From: CAYFPX01 sp964519895
GTDB lineage: Bacteria; Myxococcota_A; UBA796; CAJQPC01
DNA length: 64,000 bases
NCBI GenBank assembly: GCA_964519895.1
Contig: CAZFLE010000010.1
Location: 1-64,000 of the forward strand
Direction of reading: 5' to 3'
Positions 38,838 through 47,333 of this stretch are shown here, in pieces; position 1 is the first letter of the stretch; each line of letters starts with the position of its first letter. A program made the translations under genes and the position numbers. The notes under the pieces were generated by a model. The model made no database searches. It was not told the origin of the DNA and worked only from the letters and a program-made list of their open reading frames with translations.

Positions 38838-40340
38838 ATGAACCGTCGGATCACTGTCCCGCTCGTGCTGATGACCGGCACCGTGCTCCTGACAGCTGGA
38901 CTCGAAGCAGGACGAAGGGCCGGAGCCCACCCCACCGGGGCCGCCACTGGCGCCCCGGAGATCGGCTGCGGCACCGCTGGGCTCATGGACCCCCCGGCTG
39001 CGCTGGTGGTGGCCCCGCCGGTGGGCGCAGACACCGATCCAGGCCGATCCGATGTGATCGCCGGGCACTGGGTCGTTCGGTTCGACCGCGCCATGGCGGT
39101 CGACGAGCTGGCGGGCTGGGCCCTGGACCAGGGTGTGGCCGTCCAGGTGCCGCGGCTGCTCGGTCGCGATGCCGGTGCAGCCCTTCCCGGCCCCCTGCAC
39201 AACACCTGGACGCTCCAAGGCGAGGTCGACCTCCCGGAGAGACTGGCCGGCGTGGCCGGGGTCTCGTGGGTCGAGCCGCTCATCGCCATGCGGGCCGCCA
39301 CCGCGCCGAACGACCCCTACTACGGCTTCCAGTGGAACCTGAGCTCCCTGGGGGTGCCGGACACCTGGGACACTTCCCGAGGCCGTGGCGTGGTCATCGC
39401 CGTCCTGGACACCGGGGTCTCGGCCGGTCCAGATGGGCTGGCCCTGTTGCTCGATGGGTATGACTTCGTGGACGGGGACCCGGATCCGTCGGACTCGGGC
39501 TGGCACGGCACCCATGTGGCGGGTGTGATCGCCCAGGTCACCGACAACGGCGAGGGTGTGGCGAGCGTGGCCCCTGGTGCCGCCATCCTGCCCGTGCGGG
39601 TGCTCGCCGAGAGCGGCGGGACCTCGGTCGAGCTGGCCGAGGGCATCACCTGGGCGGTCGATCAAGGGGCCGACGTGCTGAACCTGAGCCTGGGCAGCGC
39701 CAGTGAGTCCCAGCTCGTCTCGGATGCCTTGGCCTACGCCGAGGCCCAGGAAGTGGTCGTCGTCGCCGCGTCCGGCAACGACGGTCAGTCGGACTTCGTG
39801 CAGTTCCCAGCGTCTGTGGGCACTGTCTTGGGTGTGGGCGCGACCTTGCTCGACGGCGCGATCGCGGCCTACTCGAACGGGGGCCCGGAGCTCGATCTGG
39901 TCGCGCCAGCCGGCACCATCGGCGCCGACACCGACGGCGACGGCCTTCCCGATGCCGTGCTCCAGGAGGCCTGGATCGATGGCCAGTGGCAGTACGTCGT
40001 CGCCGAAGGCACTTCGCTGGCGACACCCCACGTGGCCGGTGCCGCCGCTCTGCTGCTCGGGGCCGCGGACCTGAGCCCCGCCCAGGTCCGGGACGCCCTG
40101 ACGGCCAGCGCGATCGATCTCGGCGACGCTGGACCCGACCACACCTTTGGCGCCGGACTGCTCGATCCGATGGCGGCGCTGTCCCTGGTGGCATCCCCCG
40201 GTTCCGGCACGGCTTCCGACGACGACGGAAGCGACGATGACGGCGTGTCCGCCGGCGGTGGGGCCGGCATCCGGCCGACCTCGGGCGACAGTGTCTCGCT
40301 CGGCACCGACGAAGGGGGTACGCTCGGCTGCGGCGGCTGA
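38838..40340 (+). CDS. Secreted subtilisin-like serine protease (S8)
   Basis: 500 residues. The signal peptide or anchor is RITVPLVLMTGTVLLTAGL. A propeptide-like region (HWVVRFDRAMAVDEL, I9-like) is followed by the catalytic domain: D191 (AVLDTG), H223 (WHGTHVAG), N314 (AASGNDG) and S393 (GTSLATPHVAG). All catalytic residues are present. A Ser/Asp/Gly-rich tail ends GGTLGCGG. That last part resembles a MYXO-CTERM-like or other C-terminal sorting signal but has no clear helix. It is exported and probably extracellular. Divergent from the DUF1304 gene. Confidence 0.92.
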   Translation: MNRRITVPLVLMTGTVLLTAGLEAGRRAGAHPTGAATGAPEIGCGTAGLMDPPAALVVAPPVGADTDPGRSDVIAGHWVVRFDRAMAVDELAGWALDQGVAVQVPRLLGRDAGAALPGPLHNTWTLQGEVDLPERLAGVAGVSWVEPLIAMRAATAPNDPYYGFQWNLSSLGVPDTWDTSRGRGVVIAVLDTGVSAGPDGLALLLDGYDFVDGDPDPSDSGWHGTHVAGVIAQVTDNGEGVASVAPGAAILPVRVLAESGGTSVELAEGITWAVDQGADVLNLSLGSASESQLVSDALAYAEAQEVVVVAASGNDGQSDFVQFPASVGTVLGVGATLLDGAIAAYSNGGPELDLVAPAGTIGADTDGDGLPDAVLQEAWIDGQWQYVVAEGTSLATPHVAGAAALLLGAADLSPAQVRDALTASAIDLGDAGPDHTFGAGLLDPMAALSLVASPGSGTASDDDGSDDDGVSAGGGAGIRPTSGDSVSLGTDEGGTLGCGG

Positions 40341-40364
40341 TCTGTCGCCGGCCGGAGAGTGCCC

Positions 40365-41354
40365 ATGTCCATCGACGTCTCCCGCTTCCGCAAGCGGTTC
40401 CGCTCCCTCGCCGCCGAGCTGGGTCGCTCGGGCACCGCTAGCCTTTGCGCCGTGCTCGAAGAGGAGCGGTTCTCGAAGGGGGACATCGTGGTGGACCTGG
40501 CGGGTGGTGACTGGATGTTGCACCTGCTCGAGCACGGCTCGGTGTCCGTCCAGCTGCCGACGCCGTCCGGCCTGGTCGAAGTCGGGGAGCTCCACGCAGG
40601 CGCCGTGCTGGGCGAGGTCTCCTTTCTGGACCACGAGCTCCACACGGCACAGGTGGTCGCCGACACCGACTGCATCTGTCACCGTCTGTCCCACGCCGGC
40701 ATGGAGGACCTCCAGGCCGCCGACCCGGCCGCCGCAACAAACCTGGTGCACGCGGCCTGCCAGGTGCTGGCCGAGCGTCTGCGCATGGCCAACGGGCAGC
40801 TCGAGGAGCTGAGGCACCCCAAGCGGGATGCCCAGGCCACGGGTCAGAGCGCTCTGCTGGATGCGGTGCGGGTCTTGCTGGGCATGCCCCGCCACAGGTC
40901 CGAAGTCGCCAGCGCCCTGGCGGTCCTGCCGGGCTTCAGCGAGCTGTCGTCCCACGAGCGGGCGGTGCTGGATCACGCGATGTGGGTCCAAGAGCGGCCT
41001 TCGGGCCACGCCTTCATCGCCCAGGGCAAGCGCACGGACACCGCCTACCTCATCCTCTCGGGCGAGGTGGCTGTGGTTCGCACCGCGGGCGATGGGGTGA
41101 CCGAGCTGGCCCAGATGGGTCGCGGAGAGCTCTTTGGCCTGCTCGCCTTGCTCGACCACCAGCCGCGCTCGGCGTCCTGTGTGGCCCGTGGGCCTGTGCG
41201 AGTCGCGTGTCTGCAGCGTCAGGCCTACGAGAGCCTGCGCAGTCGCCCCGCTGTGCTGCGCCCGATCCAACAGGCCATCGCCGCCCAGCTCACCAAGGAC
41301 TTCCGCCACGTCGAGCTGCAGCTCAAGGACCAGCTGTCCGCCCTGATGGGCTGA
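40365..41354 (+). CDS. Protein with two cyclic-nucleotide-binding domains
   Basis: 329 residues. Two CRP-like cNMP domains: residues about 30-120 (GDWMLHLLEHGSVSV, LHAGAVLGEVSFLD) and about 180-300 (DTAYLILSGEVAVV, MGRGELFGLLALLDHQPRSAS). Both have GE/GAVLGE or GELFGL phosphate-binding-cassette-like loops; the second lacks the consensus Arg in the usual place. No helix-turn-helix is seen at the end, so it is not a CRP-type transcription factor; it may gate a partner protein. Start at 40365 from GGAGAG. Only 24 bp follow the protease stop, so it may be in the same unit. Confidence 0.8.
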   Translation: MSIDVSRFRKRFRSLAAELGRSGTASLCAVLEEERFSKGDIVVDLAGGDWMLHLLEHGSVSVQLPTPSGLVEVGELHAGAVLGEVSFLDHELHTAQVVADTDCICHRLSHAGMEDLQAADPAAATNLVHAACQVLAERLRMANGQLEELRHPKRDAQATGQSALLDAVRVLLGMPRHRSEVASALAVLPGFSELSSHERAVLDHAMWVQERPSGHAFIAQGKRTDTAYLILSGEVAVVRTAGDGVTELAQMGRGELFGLLALLDHQPRSASCVARGPVRVACLQRQAYESLRSRPAVLRPIQQAIAAQLTKDFRHVELQLKDQLSALMG

Positions 41355-41404
41355 CCCTCAGGGGCCGCCTTGGACGGCGACGATCAGGCGCTGCTGGTGC
41401 AGCT

Positions 41405-42145
41405 TCACGCCAGGCTGCCCAACAGCTCGCGGGCGGCGCCGGCTGCCTGGCGGCCGTGCCTCTGGATGTGGTGCGGAGCGACGCTGTGCGCCTCTAGCGC
41501 TTCGGTCAGCACCCCCCGCGCGCGGTCGGTGCGATCCAGGGTGATCAGGTGCTGTGCCAGGAGCAGCTTGTGGTCCATTCGGGGGCTGGCCTTGACCAAG
41601 GCCTCGAGGCTCTCGAGCGCGGCGGCGTGGTCGCCGCCGGCCCGCTGCGCATCGACCAGGTCGGTCCAGGGCGCAAAGTCCAGGTAGGCCTTGTCCTGGG
41701 CGATGAGGCCGTTGAGCAAGGCGATGGCGTCGGCGTGGGCCCCGCGCGCGGCGTGACACCGGGCCAGCCCGTACAGGCAGGCGCGTTCCTTGCTGCGCTG
41801 CTTCAGCACGGCCTGGAACAGCCCAGCGGCCTCGTCGAACTCTCCGGCATCATGGAGTCCCTGGGCGAGCGCGACCTGGTTCTGGATGCTCGGGGTCTCC
41901 TGGTAGAGGTAGCGCAGGGTCGGCAGGTCCGGGGGCGGGGCGCCACGCACAGGGCGCATGTTGCCCAGCCTGCCCACACGTGTGGGAGGCCCCGCCTTGT
42001 ACCGCACCATGAAGAAGTAGACGAACTCCCCAAAAGGCAGGAAGAAGATGACCATCAGCCAGATGTAGCCAGCCCGTCTCTGGATGGCGTCGATGACCAT
42101 CCAGATCTTGAAGGCCATCAACAGCATCGGCAGGATGGCGTGCAC
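41405..42145 (-). CDS. Membrane-anchored TPR protein with PLDc_N-like N-terminus
   Basis: 246 residues. The N-terminus has two hydrophobic spans (AILPMLLMAFKIWMVIDAI and GYIWLMVIFFLPFGEFVYFF) that match the two-helix anchor of cardiolipin synthases (PLDc_N). The cytosolic remainder is a TPR array (QVALAQGLHDAGEFDEAAGLF, RACLYGLARCHAARGAHADA). The start is GTG at 42145, with GAGG six or seven bases before it; the longer frame to 42748 is not supported. Probably a scaffold. It is preceded by a PAS-like gene on the same strand. Confidence 0.75.
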   Translation of the reverse strand: MHAILPMLLMAFKIWMVIDAIQRRAGYIWLMVIFFLPFGEFVYFFMVRYKAGPPTRVGRLGNMRPVRGAPPPDLPTLRYLYQETPSIQNQVALAQGLHDAGEFDEAAGLFQAVLKQRSKERACLYGLARCHAARGAHADAIALLNGLIAQDKAYLDFAPWTDLVDAQRAGGDHAAALESLEALVKASPRMDHKLLLAQHLITLDRTDRARGVLTEALEAHSVAPHHIQRHGRQAAGAARELLGSLA

Positions 42146-42183
42146 GAACAGTCCTCGGGGGGTTCCGAGGCAGATGGTACAGG

Positions 42184-42741
42184 TCAGCCCAGCTTGCGCC
42201 CGTACAGGTGCACGGTCTCCCGGTCGCTCTGGGGGCAGACCGTCACGGCAAAGCCCCCGCCAGCCACCAGCTCCCGCCGGTCTCCCGGTGAGATCTGCCG
42301 CAGGGCGTTGACCCAGGCGTCGGGCAGGCGGTCGCCGGTGAGCACACCCCAGCTGCGCAGCAGGGGATCTGCCGCCGGGTTGGCGTAGAGCACCTGGCCT
42401 TGCAGATCGACCCTCAGGACCGGGTTCGGATTGGCCCAGGTGACCTGGAAGGGATCGGGGTCCACGGTTCGGTCGGCGCCGTAGACGTCGCAGCCCCCGT
42501 CGCTCGCCACCACCACCACGTCGAGCTGGGCAGGGCCGCAGGGGACACGGCCGGCCACCACACCGTCCGTGCCCGCCTGTTCGGCCAGCTGCTGCAGTGC
42601 TGGGGGCGCTCGGCGACCGACTCGGCAGCCCAGCGCCTCCAGCCAGGGGGCCGTGCCGTCGCTGCAGTGGGCGATCACGCCGTGGTGGTCCACCCTCAGG
42701 TGGAGCGCCTGCTGCGTTCTCGAGACCGTCGCCGACGCCAT
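42184..42741 (-). CDS. Small PAS-like sensor protein
   Basis: 185 residues. The segment from about 110 (TWANPNPVLRVDLQGQVLYANPAADPLLR, then GDRLPDAW) looks like a PAS domain, in which NPxPV and ANPAA are usual turns. The N-terminal half (LRVDHHGVIAHCSDGTAPWLEALG) is possibly a second, degenerate PAS. No output domain is attached. It may regulate a separate kinase or enzyme. Start at 42741 from AGGG; the frame to 42855 lacks a start signal. 38 bp separate its stop from the TPR gene. Confidence 0.65.
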   Translation of the reverse strand: MASATVSRTQQALHLRVDHHGVIAHCSDGTAPWLEALGCRVGRRAPPALQQLAEQAGTDGVVAGRVPCGPAQLDVVVVASDGGCDVYGADRTVDPDPFQVTWANPNPVLRVDLQGQVLYANPAADPLLRSWGVLTGDRLPDAWVNALRQISPGDRRELVAGGGFAVTVCPQSDRETVHLYGRKLG

Positions 42742-42877
42742 GACACACCCTGGAAGGGAGGTGTGGCCAGAGAGGTGAACCCCTCTGCCCGGCGGAAGAG
42801 TAGGCGCTCGACTGTCAGGGAGAAGTCCGGTCCTTGACAGGGACCTGTGAACCACGAGAAGCGGGTTCAGCGGGGCA

Positions 42878-43888
42878 CTATCCAGCAGCGATCAAGCGCC
42901 CGATCCGGGCGAGCTGTTCCTCGGGTCCGCCCAGCACCGTCTCGAGCTGCCGGGACCACTGGGTGTAGCGGTAGAGCGGATAGTCACAGTCGAAGCCCAT
43001 GCCACCGTGGAGGTGGTGGGCGGCGCTCAGGATCTCATGGGCTGCGAGGCTCGCCACGTGGCGGGCGATGGCCAGCTCCCGGGCCGCTGGCAGCCCTTCG
43101 GACACGCGCCAGGCCGCCTGCCACAGGGTGACCTCCATGGCCTGGACCTGGATGTACATGTCCGCGGCCCGCTGCTGGACCGCTTGAAAGGACCCGATTG
43201 GGCGACCGAACTGCTTGCGTTCCCGGGCATAGCGGCTCGTGAGGTCGAGGCCGCCCTTGGCCAGGCCTTGCGAGACCGCCGCCAGTCCCACCTGGGCCAG
43301 CTCGCGGGCCCGGGCGGCGAGGGCCCGGTCGCCGAGCACCTCGCAGGGCACACCTTCCGCGAGCACGGCGTGCAAGGTCTCCCGGTTCGTGGCGTCCTGG
43401 GCCTGGGTCTGGAGGTGCTCCAGTGGCACCAGGACCAGTGCCTCCTGGAGGGGCACCACCAGCCCTGCGGCCCCCGTCAGCGCAGGGACGCCGGTCCAGC
43501 TGCCGTACAGGAGGTCGCCCCGGAGCGCACAGGGCCCAGCCGGCGTCCAAGCTGCAGCCACGTGCAGCTCCCCCGATGCGAGCCCCTCGAGCAGGTCCCT
43601 GCCACCTCCCAGGGCCAGGGCAAGTGTGCCGCCGAACAGCGAGGGCAGGACCGGCACCGGCGCGGCCGCCTTGCCGATCTCGACCGCGAGCGTGCAGGCC
43701 GCCATCAGGCCGCCATCCATGCCCCCGAGGGCCTCGGGAAGGGGCGCCGCGAGCACCCCGGCCCGTCCCAGGGCCCGCCAGGCGCCCAGGGCCAGCCCCG
43801 TCGAGTCGGGGGTCAAGTCCGTGCCCTCCAGCACGTCGCGGGAGAGGTCCCGCACCATCGTCTGCAGCTCGCTCCGTGCCCAGTCCAT
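42878..43888 (-). CDS. Acyl-CoA dehydrogenase, short degenerate subunit type
   Basis: 336 residues. The C-terminal half is clear ACAD: RYARERKQFGRPIGSFQAVQQ, then HHLHGGMGFDCDYPLYRYTQW with LGGPEEQLARIGRLI at the end. The N-terminal half is divergent and I do not see the usual TEPxAGSD FAD/substrate loop, which is present in the next ACAD gene. Pairs like this form alpha2-beta2 heterotetramers in steroid degradation (ChsE-type; one subunit binds FAD poorly). It follows the larger ACAD with only one base between stop and start (TGA-C-ATG). Last gene of the nine-gene operon. Confidence 0.85.
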   Translation of the reverse strand: MDWARSELQTMVRDLSRDVLEGTDLTPDSTGLALGAWRALGRAGVLAAPLPEALGGMDGGLMAACTLAVEIGKAAAPVPVLPSLFGGTLALALGGGRDLLEGLASGELHVAAAWTPAGPCALRGDLLYGSWTGVPALTGAAGLVVPLQEALVLVPLEHLQTQAQDATNRETLHAVLAEGVPCEVLGDRALAARARELAQVGLAAVSQGLAKGGLDLTSRYARERKQFGRPIGSFQAVQQRAADMYIQVQAMEVTLWQAAWRVSEGLPAARELAIARHVASLAAHEILSAAHHLHGGMGFDCDYPLYRYTQWSRQLETVLGGPEEQLARIGRLIAAG

Positions 43889-43889
43889 G

Positions 43890-45062
43890 TCAGCCTCGGT
43901 GCCTCGGGAGGCGCAGCGCTGCGCCGGCGATGATCTCTCGCTGGACCTCGTTGGTGCCGCCCCCGAAGGTCAACACGCGCATGGCCCTGTCGTAGCGCTC
44001 CAGCCGGCCCTCCAGGACCGCCCCGGGGCTGCCGCGGCGGAGTACACCGGCGGCCCCAGCGACCTCGAGGAGCAACCGGTTCACCTCGATGTAGAGCTCC
44101 GAGCCGAAGACCTTGATGGCCGACGCCTCCTCCATGCGGATGGCGCCCCTTCCCAGGTTCCAGGCCTGCCTCCAATTCATGAGCTTGAGGACCTCGAGCC
44201 CCACGTCGACCCGGGCGAGGTTGCGCTGGACCCACGGTGCGTCCAAGAGCGTGCCCTGACCCCGGGGCACAGTGGCTGCCCAGTCCCGGACGTCCCGAGC
44301 GTTTCGAACCAACGGCCCCACCATCATCAGCGCCACGCGCTCGTGGTTCAGCTGACTCGTGATGAGTCGCCAGCCACCGTCCTGCTGGCCCACCAGGTTC
44401 TCGGCGGGGACTCGGACGTCCTGGAGGTAGACCGCGTTGAGGTCCGCGTCGGCCAGGTTCTCGATGCGGGTGATCGCCAGCCCGGGAGCGTCCATCGGGA
44501 CGATGAACACCGAGAGCCCCTTGTGCTTCGAGACGTCTGGATTCGTGCGACAGGCGCACCACAGATAGTCGGCAAAGCTGGCCAGGCTGATGAAGATCTT
44601 CTGACCGGTGATGACCCAGTCGTCGCCGTCCCGGACCGCCCGGGTCTCCAGGCTCGCCAGGTCGGTGCCGGCGCTGGGCTCGGTGTAGCCGATGGAGAAG
44701 TGCACCTCGCCCCGCAGGATCGCCGGCAGGAAGCGCTGCCGCTGCGCCTCGGAGCCGTGGGCCATGAGCGCCGGCCCGACGGTGTTCAAGGTCAGCAGGG
44801 GGATGGGGAAGCCGGAGCGGTGCACCTCGTCGAAGAACAGGAACTCTTCGATCGGGGTCGCCCCCCCGCCGCCGTATTCCTGGGGCCAGCCCAGCCCGAG
44901 CCAGCCCTCCGCCGCCATGCGCTTGAGGGCCTGGTGGTACAGCGGACCGCCGCCGTCGTTGTGGGTGAGCTCCTCGACGAGCTCGGGGGTCATCAGCTCG
45001 GCCATCAAGGACCGCAGTCTCTCCAACAGCGCCTGCTGCGCCTCTGTGTAGGCGATCCTCAT
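43890..45062 (-). CDS. Acyl-CoA dehydrogenase, FAD-binding subunit type
   Basis: 390 residues. Canonical signatures: SIGYTEPSAGTDLASLET (substrate/FAD loop), GDDWVITGQKIFIS, and the C-terminal TFGGGTNEVQREIIAGAAL. It should introduce a double bond at the alpha-beta position of an acyl-CoA ester using FAD. Together with the shorter downstream ACAD it probably forms a heteromeric enzyme like ChsE1-ChsE2 (FadE28-FadE29). Start at 45062 overlaps the thioesterase stop (ATGA). Which substrate cannot be told from sequence; the operon context suggests a steroid or isoprenoid side chain. Confidence 0.9.
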   Translation of the reverse strand: MRIAYTEAQQALLERLRSLMAELMTPELVEELTHNDGGGPLYHQALKRMAAEGWLGLGWPQEYGGGGATPIEEFLFFDEVHRSGFPIPLLTLNTVGPALMAHGSEAQRQRFLPAILRGEVHFSIGYTEPSAGTDLASLETRAVRDGDDWVITGQKIFISLASFADYLWCACRTNPDVSKHKGLSVFIVPMDAPGLAITRIENLADADLNAVYLQDVRVPAENLVGQQDGGWRLITSQLNHERVALMMVGPLVRNARDVRDWAATVPRGQGTLLDAPWVQRNLARVDVGLEVLKLMNWRQAWNLGRGAIRMEEASAIKVFGSELYIEVNRLLLEVAGAAGVLRRGSPGAVLEGRLERYDRAMRVLTFGGGTNEVQREIIAGAALRLPRHRG

Positions 45063-45727
45063 CCCACGAAGCCCTCGATCTTCTTGCGGTCGATGCGCAC
45101 GAAAAGCGCCTCGGCGGTGGCCAGGAGTCGGTCCCCTTCGTGGACCTCGCCCCGGAGCGTGAACGTTCGACCATTGTCCTGGTGGACCCAGCCGGTGAAT
45201 TGAAGCGACACATGGCAGCGACAGATCTGCTTGTAGCGGACCGTCAGCTGGCCGGTGATGCCGGGCAGTCCCGAGCAGATCAGCGCGTGTCCCAGGACCT
45301 GGTCGAAGCACGCGGCGACCACGCCGCCGTGCAGCACGTCGGGCATGCCTTCGAAGGCGGTCGAGAACACCGCCGTGCCGGTCGAGCGCTGGCCGTCCCA
45401 GTCGAGGGTCAGGGGGGGCGAGGCCGGGTTGCAGTGCCCGATCAGGATGCCTCGGTCCGCGAACACGTGAGGCTGGTCGAAGTAGCTGCGGTCCCGCCAG
45501 CCGTCGGCACTGGTGTGGGTGTCGACGGTCTCCAACAGGGCCCGCAAGGCCTCGGCCTTGGCCGTCGCCTGGTCGATGAGCGCCACGTCGGCCGTGGTGT
45601 TCATGCACAGGGTGGTCAGGGCCCGCAGCTCCGCCGCCAGCCGCCGCTTGGCGCCCCAGGGTCCAGTGGGCACCTCATCGGAGAGCACCCACGCCCGCCC
45701 GGTGCGGGCCGGCGGGCTGTCGCTCAC
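45059..45727 (-). CDS. Hotdog-fold acyl-CoA thioesterase (PaaI/4HBT-like)
   Basis: 222 residues. The C-terminal 140 residues are a hotdog domain: GMPDVLHGGVVAACFDQVLGHA carries the HGG-x-x-A-x-x-D signature, followed by TGQLTVRYKQICR and GRTFTLRGEVHEGDRLLATAEALFV. The N-terminal 60 residues are helical and not recognised. It likely releases CoA from intermediates or from product, so resetting the CoA pool. It is not a MaoC-type hydratase, since the hydratase R-x3-H-D motif is absent. The GTG at 45727 overlaps the preceding TGA. Confidence 0.8.
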   Translation of the reverse strand: MSDSPPARTGRAWVLSDEVPTGPWGAKRRLAAELRALTTLCMNTTADVALIDQATAKAEALRALLETVDTHTSADGWRDRSYFDQPHVFADRGILIGHCNPASPPLTLDWDGQRSTGTAVFSTAFEGMPDVLHGGVVAACFDQVLGHALICSGLPGITGQLTVRYKQICRCHVSLQFTGWVHQDNGRTFTLRGEVHEGDRLLATAEALFVRIDRKKIEGFVG

Positions 45728-47322
45728 GTGGAGAGTGTCCGGGCCTTGGCCTTGGCCCAGGTGTAGTCGGGCTTGCCGCTGGGCTGCCGCTCCAGGCTCG
45801 CCAACACGTGGAAGGCCCGCGGGGTCTTGTACCCGGCCACCTTGGTGCGCACGTGGGCCTCCAGCTCGTCCGTGGCCGCCGACGCGCCCTGCTTGAGCTG
45901 CACCAGGGCCTCGACCCGCTCTCCCCATCGCTGATCGGGCACGCCCACGACAATGGCGTCGAACACCGCGGTGTGTGCCTTGAGCGCTTCCTCGACCTCC
46001 TCGGGGTAGACCTTTTCCCCGCCGGAGTTGATGCAGACCGCGCCCCGGCCCAGGAAGGTGATGGTCTCGTCTTCGTTGACCAGCGCCCGGTCGCCTGGGA
46101 TGACGAAGCGCGTGCCGCCGACGCGCTTGAAGGTCTTGGCGGTCTTCTCCTCGTCGCCGTAGTAGCCCAAGGGCATGTACCCACTCCGGGCCAGCCAGCC
46201 GACCTGTCCGCTGCCGGGCTCGACGGGTGTGCCGTCGTCGTCGATCACGTGGGTGTGCTCGCCCATGACCCAGATGGGCTTGGCGTCTTCGTCCTCTTCG
46301 TCCTCGTAGAACGCGGTGCCTTGGTGCCCGGTCTCGGACGCGCCGAAATTGTTCATGATCATGCAGCAGGGCAGTCTCTGGACCAGCCGAGCGCGGATGG
46401 CACCGCTCAGGATGGCGCCCGCGCTGCTGATGGTGACCATGCTGTCGGCCTCCGTGTCGTGCGCCTCGAGCGCGTCCAGGAGCGGCAGGGCCATGGCATC
46501 GCCGACCAGGTTGATGACGTTGAGCTCCTCTTCGTCGATCAGGGCGACGCTGCGGACCGCGTCGAAGCTGCGCCCGGGCACCAGCACGACCTTGCCGGCC
46601 GTGAACCAGCAGATCCAGCTCGCGAACATCGAAGAGCCATGGATCAGGGGCGCCGCAGGGTGGATGACCAGGCCCTCTTCTTCGGCATTCTCAGCGACCT
46701 GCTCGGGTCGCTCGACCGGGTCACCTCCCGGGGCGCCACCCTGGAGGCCGGCGAAGAACAAGTCCTCGTGGCGCCACATGACCCCCCGCGGCATCCCCGT
46801 GGTGCCTCCGGTGTAGACGATGAACAGGTCGTCGTTGGTCCGGGGGGCAAAGTCGCGGGCCTCAGAGCCGTTGGCCAGGGCGTCTTCGTAGCCGGTGGCA
46901 GCGACGCCGTGCTCGACACCGCTGTCGTCCTGGAGCTCGATGAGGCAGGTCACCCCCGGGCACTCGGCCAGGGCCTTCGCCACCTCGACCCCCAGTTCCT
47001 GCTGGAACACGAGTCCCACCAGGTCTGCGTTGTCGTAGAGGTAGATGAGCTCGTGGGCCACGTAGCGGTAGTTGATGTTGATCGGCACCGCCCGCAGCTT
47101 GAAGCAGGCGATCATCGCCTCCAGGTACTCGTGACCGTTGTAGGTCTGCAGGCCCACGTGGCTACCGGGTCCGACCCCGGCAGCCTGGAGGTGGTGGGCG
47201 AGCCTCGTCGCCCTGCGGTCCACCTCTGCAAAGGTCTGACGGCTCGAGCCGGACACCAGGGCGATGTTGTCCGGCCGGGCGTCGGCCAGGCTCTCGAAGA
47301 GGTCGGCGAGGTTGTAGGTCAT
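45724..47322 (-). CDS. Acyl-CoA synthetase, FadD19-like
   Basis: 532 residues of the ANL superfamily: P-loop-like IVYTGGTTGMPRGVMWRH, MNNFGASETGHQGT, GDRALVNEDETITFLGRG (the YxTGD/hinge region) and INSGGEKVYPEEVEE, ending PSGKPDY. It should adenylate a carboxylic acid and load CoA. The early segment FKLRAVPININYRYV, with ELIYLYDNADLV, looks much like FadD19/FadD3 of mycobacterial cholesterol catabolism. Start at 47322 from GAGGGA; 11 bases separate it from the preceding stop. It begins a reaction that the thiolase-fold, ACAD and thioesterase genes around it would continue. Confidence 0.9.
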   Translation of the reverse strand: MTYNLADLFESLADARPDNIALVSGSSRQTFAEVDRRATRLAHHLQAAGVGPGSHVGLQTYNGHEYLEAMIACFKLRAVPININYRYVAHELIYLYDNADLVGLVFQQELGVEVAKALAECPGVTCLIELQDDSGVEHGVAATGYEDALANGSEARDFAPRTNDDLFIVYTGGTTGMPRGVMWRHEDLFFAGLQGGAPGGDPVERPEQVAENAEEEGLVIHPAAPLIHGSSMFASWICWFTAGKVVLVPGRSFDAVRSVALIDEEELNVINLVGDAMALPLLDALEAHDTEADSMVTISSAGAILSGAIRARLVQRLPCCMIMNNFGASETGHQGTAFYEDEEDEDAKPIWVMGEHTHVIDDDGTPVEPGSGQVGWLARSGYMPLGYYGDEEKTAKTFKRVGGTRFVIPGDRALVNEDETITFLGRGAVCINSGGEKVYPEEVEEALKAHTAVFDAIVVGVPDQRWGERVEALVQLKQGASAATDELEAHVRTKVAGYKTPRAFHVLASLERQPSGKPDYTWAKAKARTLST

Positions 47323-47333
47323 GGGTCCCTCTG

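Noticed and set aside
45059..45727. Hotdog protein as the missing MaoC hydratase
   Set aside because: The motif HGGVVAACFDQ is that of PaaI/4HBT thioesterases and no hydratase R-x3-H-D motif is seen.
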